From Capitulum mitella (taxonomy: Eukaryota; Arthropoda; Thecostraca; Pollicipedomorpha; Pollicipedidae), in assembly GCA_030062745.1 (NCBI GenBank), contig CP099845.1, positions 19,136,903-19,200,902 of the forward strand: a DNA stretch of 64,000 bases, written 5' to 3'. The notes below the pieces were generated by a model, which saw nothing but the letters and a program-made list of their open reading frames with translations, did not search any database and was not told the DNA's origin. The position numbers were made by a program, and so were the translations under genes. Below, piece after piece: positions 61,823 through 64,000 of this stretch (positions within the stretch are counted from its first letter, which is position 1; each line of letters begins with the position of its first letter).

Positions 61823-63600
61823 TCACTGACCCTGTCGGCAGCAGTGTGGCTTAGGTGGGAATGATACTTCAGTCCTCTTAGTGGTCTCGGGGTTCTGGCG
61901 ACGATGCTGTTCGACGACTTGCAGCAGGTACTGCTTTTGCCCTTCATCCTTCGTCAGTACCTTGTTGTATACTTGGATAAGAGCCGCAGCTCGTTCGGCG
62001 AAGTCGCTAACTACTGCGATCCCGCACAGGACTTCCTTAGCGTTCGTGAAGCCAGGTGCTGTCTTCCAATCAGCGGGATCGGCGGCAAAGAAGTCCATGT
62101 TGATGCCGTAGGCTTTCAGGTTGCCCACCGACTTTGCAGTAATGAAGTCGACGATGATCTTCCCGGGACGAGAACCTTCTTTTCTGCGAGATCCATCTGC
62201 GCTCGCTGGGAGGACTCTCCGATCCCTGTTCGTGGAGTGCCGCGATCATCCTCGTCTTCATCTCACACGGCACGCCTTCGTCGAAGAACGACACACCAGC
62301 CAGTTCTTCGCTGGGGCACCATAATAGGTGATTGTTATGATAAATCATATGTCGACTATAATGTCATAATAGATAATAGGTGATCGGCAAACTCCTTGGA
62401 GATCCCCTTCGAAATTTCAGCATTCACATCAGGCTTTGCAGAACGGTCAGGTCGTGCACGAAAGCGCTGACCGCCGATGAAGAGCAGAACCATGCACTGA
62501 CGTACAAAACAACCATGAAAGAGACGAAGCGTTTGGGTGCTCCCAAATCACTGAGAGTCACGGAGAACTGATGGCAAAGCAAGAAGATCTTGATCCCGCA
62601 GATTATGCGCCCCATCCATCTGGCGCGATGGAACCATCTATCTGGCACGTTGGAGAGCACCTGGCTGGGGAACTTGATTCCCCGTGGAGGCTGTTGACCA
62701 AAGGGGATAATCGAGACCTCAAAGAACGACGATAATCATCGCTAGGCTGGATTTCGGCGAGCTTCTCACGGCAGAAGGCGACGAAACGATCATTGGAAGA
62801 GAAAAACGTCTCGGCCACTGCTGGCTCCAGGTCTTCATACACCATAGGTTCAAACTTGTTCCAATCAATGAGCCTCCATCTCTTCTCGAAGCTCTTGAAC
62901 AAGGAGATCGCGGTCCCGAGGACGGACCGAAGCGCGTGGAGAAAGCCGCCTCTGCCACCAGTTCGACGATATGATGACGACAAGCAAAGTGAAAAGGCCG
63001 TCACTCAAGCCTCTGCTGAAGAAGCGTGTTTGCTCCCACAACTTGTCCAGTATTGCTGGAGGTGGTTGGGCGCCGAATGACCCTGCAGTCGGTGCGCCCC
63101 TAAGCCCCAATAACCAACCAACCAACCAGCTGGAGGTGGTGTCGAAGCTCATGCCGACGACGTTGTCCGAAACCTCTCAGTCTTCCAGACAAAGCGCGAC
63201 AACGTTGGCTGGCGTTGATCCGGCTCTACTTGCAACTTCCAAACACCGAAGAACTTGGCGGCACTTCTTGGACCGGTTACAATGACAGAGTCGATCCACC
63301 TTTTCCTTTCCATCGTCAGTAACAGTTTGCCGTCCCAGTGGACCACCAGGTTGGGTGGCGCGGAGAAAGAATGCTAGATTTCGTCCGCAATGGCTTTCCT
63401 CTGCGATCTACGTGCACGCCTGCCCGAGCTTCTGTGATCGCCAGTTCAGAGGAGTCGTGGCCGAGAACCGAAGCCGTCGCCGATAGGAAGTGAATTGCAG
63501 AGCGATCATTGAGCTTGGTCCGATCGAGGGCTGCTGCCTGACCAGGAGTGACGATGTTCTTGGCTCTCCTGCAGGACCGCTTCGAAGGCATGGCCATGGG
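61823..63600 (-). pseudogene. Decayed transposase-like gene, minus strand
   Basis: Broken frames read in order from 63600 down to 61823: NIVTPGQAAALDRTKLNDRS, then VHWDGKLL, MSFDTTSS, RHHI-type residues, KSFEKRWRLIDWNKFEP, FHRARWMGRIICGIKIF, LWCPSEELAGVSFFDEGVP, and DFAERAAALIQVYNKVLTKD. The pattern resembles a widespread, poorly named transposon-derived protein in marine invertebrates and arthropods, judged from memory and without a search. Stops and frame changes occur at several places, and a 62-bp retroposon plus its duplication splits it at 63055-63140. Not functional. No terminal repeats found. Confidence 0.65.
63055..63140 (+). mobile_element. 62-bp retroposon with 12-bp target-site duplication, copy 2
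   Basis: Insert 63067-63128 lies between perfect copies of GCTGGAGGTGGT (63055-63066 and 63129-63140). It is the same sequence as the insert at 20516, starts at the same nucleotide (TGGGCGC), and has a longer AACC tail. It interrupts the decayed transposase gene; without it the MSFDTTSS segment runs on into NTGQVVGANTLLQQ in frame. Confidence 0.88.
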
Positions 63601-63883
63601 CTGCGGGTCATCCTGATCTGTCAGTTGTGTGTTGTCGGTAGGCGAGTATTCCAGCTGGGCAGTTGCCTCATGCTCGGTCTGCTGTTTAATCTAACGGCGG
63701 GCCCTTTAAAGCTTCGGCCTACTGTTGTCGTTGAAGAGCTCGCTCCTCCTTCTCAGAAGGGAACTTATCGAATACCACCATGACGCCTCGGCGACCTGGC
63801 TCCCCTTGGGCCTAGAGAATGTGTTTATCCTCTTGGTTTTGATGATCTTAATGGTGCCGACAAGGGCAAGGTCAAAAAGATTG

Positions 63884-64000
63884 TTAACCCTATTCCCGGC
63901 AGGGGGGGGGGGGGCGGAATCCGCCCCCCCTCGGGTTTTTTGCTTGCCAATTACAGGCTTTTTAACGCAGCTTCACGAAACTTGGTGACTTTTCCTAGCT
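63884..64000 (+). mobile_element. TTAA-flanked piggyBac-like element, copy 4, cut by the window end
   Basis: Starts TTAACCCTATTCCCGG and matches the left end of copy 1 through GCAGCTTCACGAAACTTGG and TTTTCCTAGCT, where the window ends. Same orientation as copy 1. Confidence 0.85.

Overview
This is a eukaryotic nuclear window, almost certainly from an arthropod and probably a crustacean. The supporting signs are GT-AG introns, a Rebers-Riddiford (R&R) chitin-binding cuticle protein gene, a short run of the arthropod telomere motif TTAGG, and arthropod-type mobile DNA (Penelope-like, piggyBac-like and hAT-like). The species cannot be told from the sequence. Base composition is a mosaic: very GC-rich, CpG-rich blocks carry the exons of the first gene, and AT-rich repeat-filled DNA lies between them.

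Gene 1 (+ strand, CDS about 3979-28685) is a Sen1/senataxin-type SF1B helicase. I could build 18 exons whose splice phases all agree. They encode an N-terminal FHA domain, an 835-codon disordered exon rich in SUMO-type motifs, a Sen1-like linker region, and a complete helicase core (GPPGTGKT, DEAG, GDPQQLPP, QYRMP, the QGQE region, and the ALTRAR region). The model is about 1754 aa if one 7-bp tandem duplication in exon 6 is discounted; as written, that duplication breaks the frame. Exon 8 ends in a 72-bp tandem array that repeats its own splice donor in frame. Introns 4, 8, 9, 11 and 12 each hold a different minisatellite.

Gene 2 (+ strand, CDS about 41626-59704) is an R&R cuticle protein in five exons: a 7-codon first exon, a signal peptide, the chitin-binding domain split over exons 2-4, a long lysine/arginine/glutamate-rich tail, and a short basic last exon (318 aa).

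The remainder is mobile and repetitive DNA. It includes: a foldback element with an internal TTAGG block (1270-1865); a decayed Penelope-like element with a GIY-YIG domain in intron 5 (about 9340-10925); an inverted pair of Penelope 3' ends (55055-56300); four approximately 1.2-kb elements with TTAA targets and CCCTATTCCCGG ends (piggyBac-like, non-autonomous) plus one diverged relative; an approximately 0.4-kb hAT-like MITE family with an 8-bp target duplication; a 970-bp uninterrupted (GA)n tract; a long inverted repeat carrying a 28-bp minisatellite (48873-50905); a decayed transposase-like gene on the minus strand (61823-63600); and two copies of a 54-62-bp retroposon with clear 12-14-bp target-site duplications. 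One of these retroposons sits 10 bp upstream of a helicase splice acceptor and the other splits the dead transposase.

The two genes share no evident pathway: one is nuclear RNA/DNA metabolism, the other exoskeleton. No rRNA gene, CRISPR array or bacterial-type operon is present.
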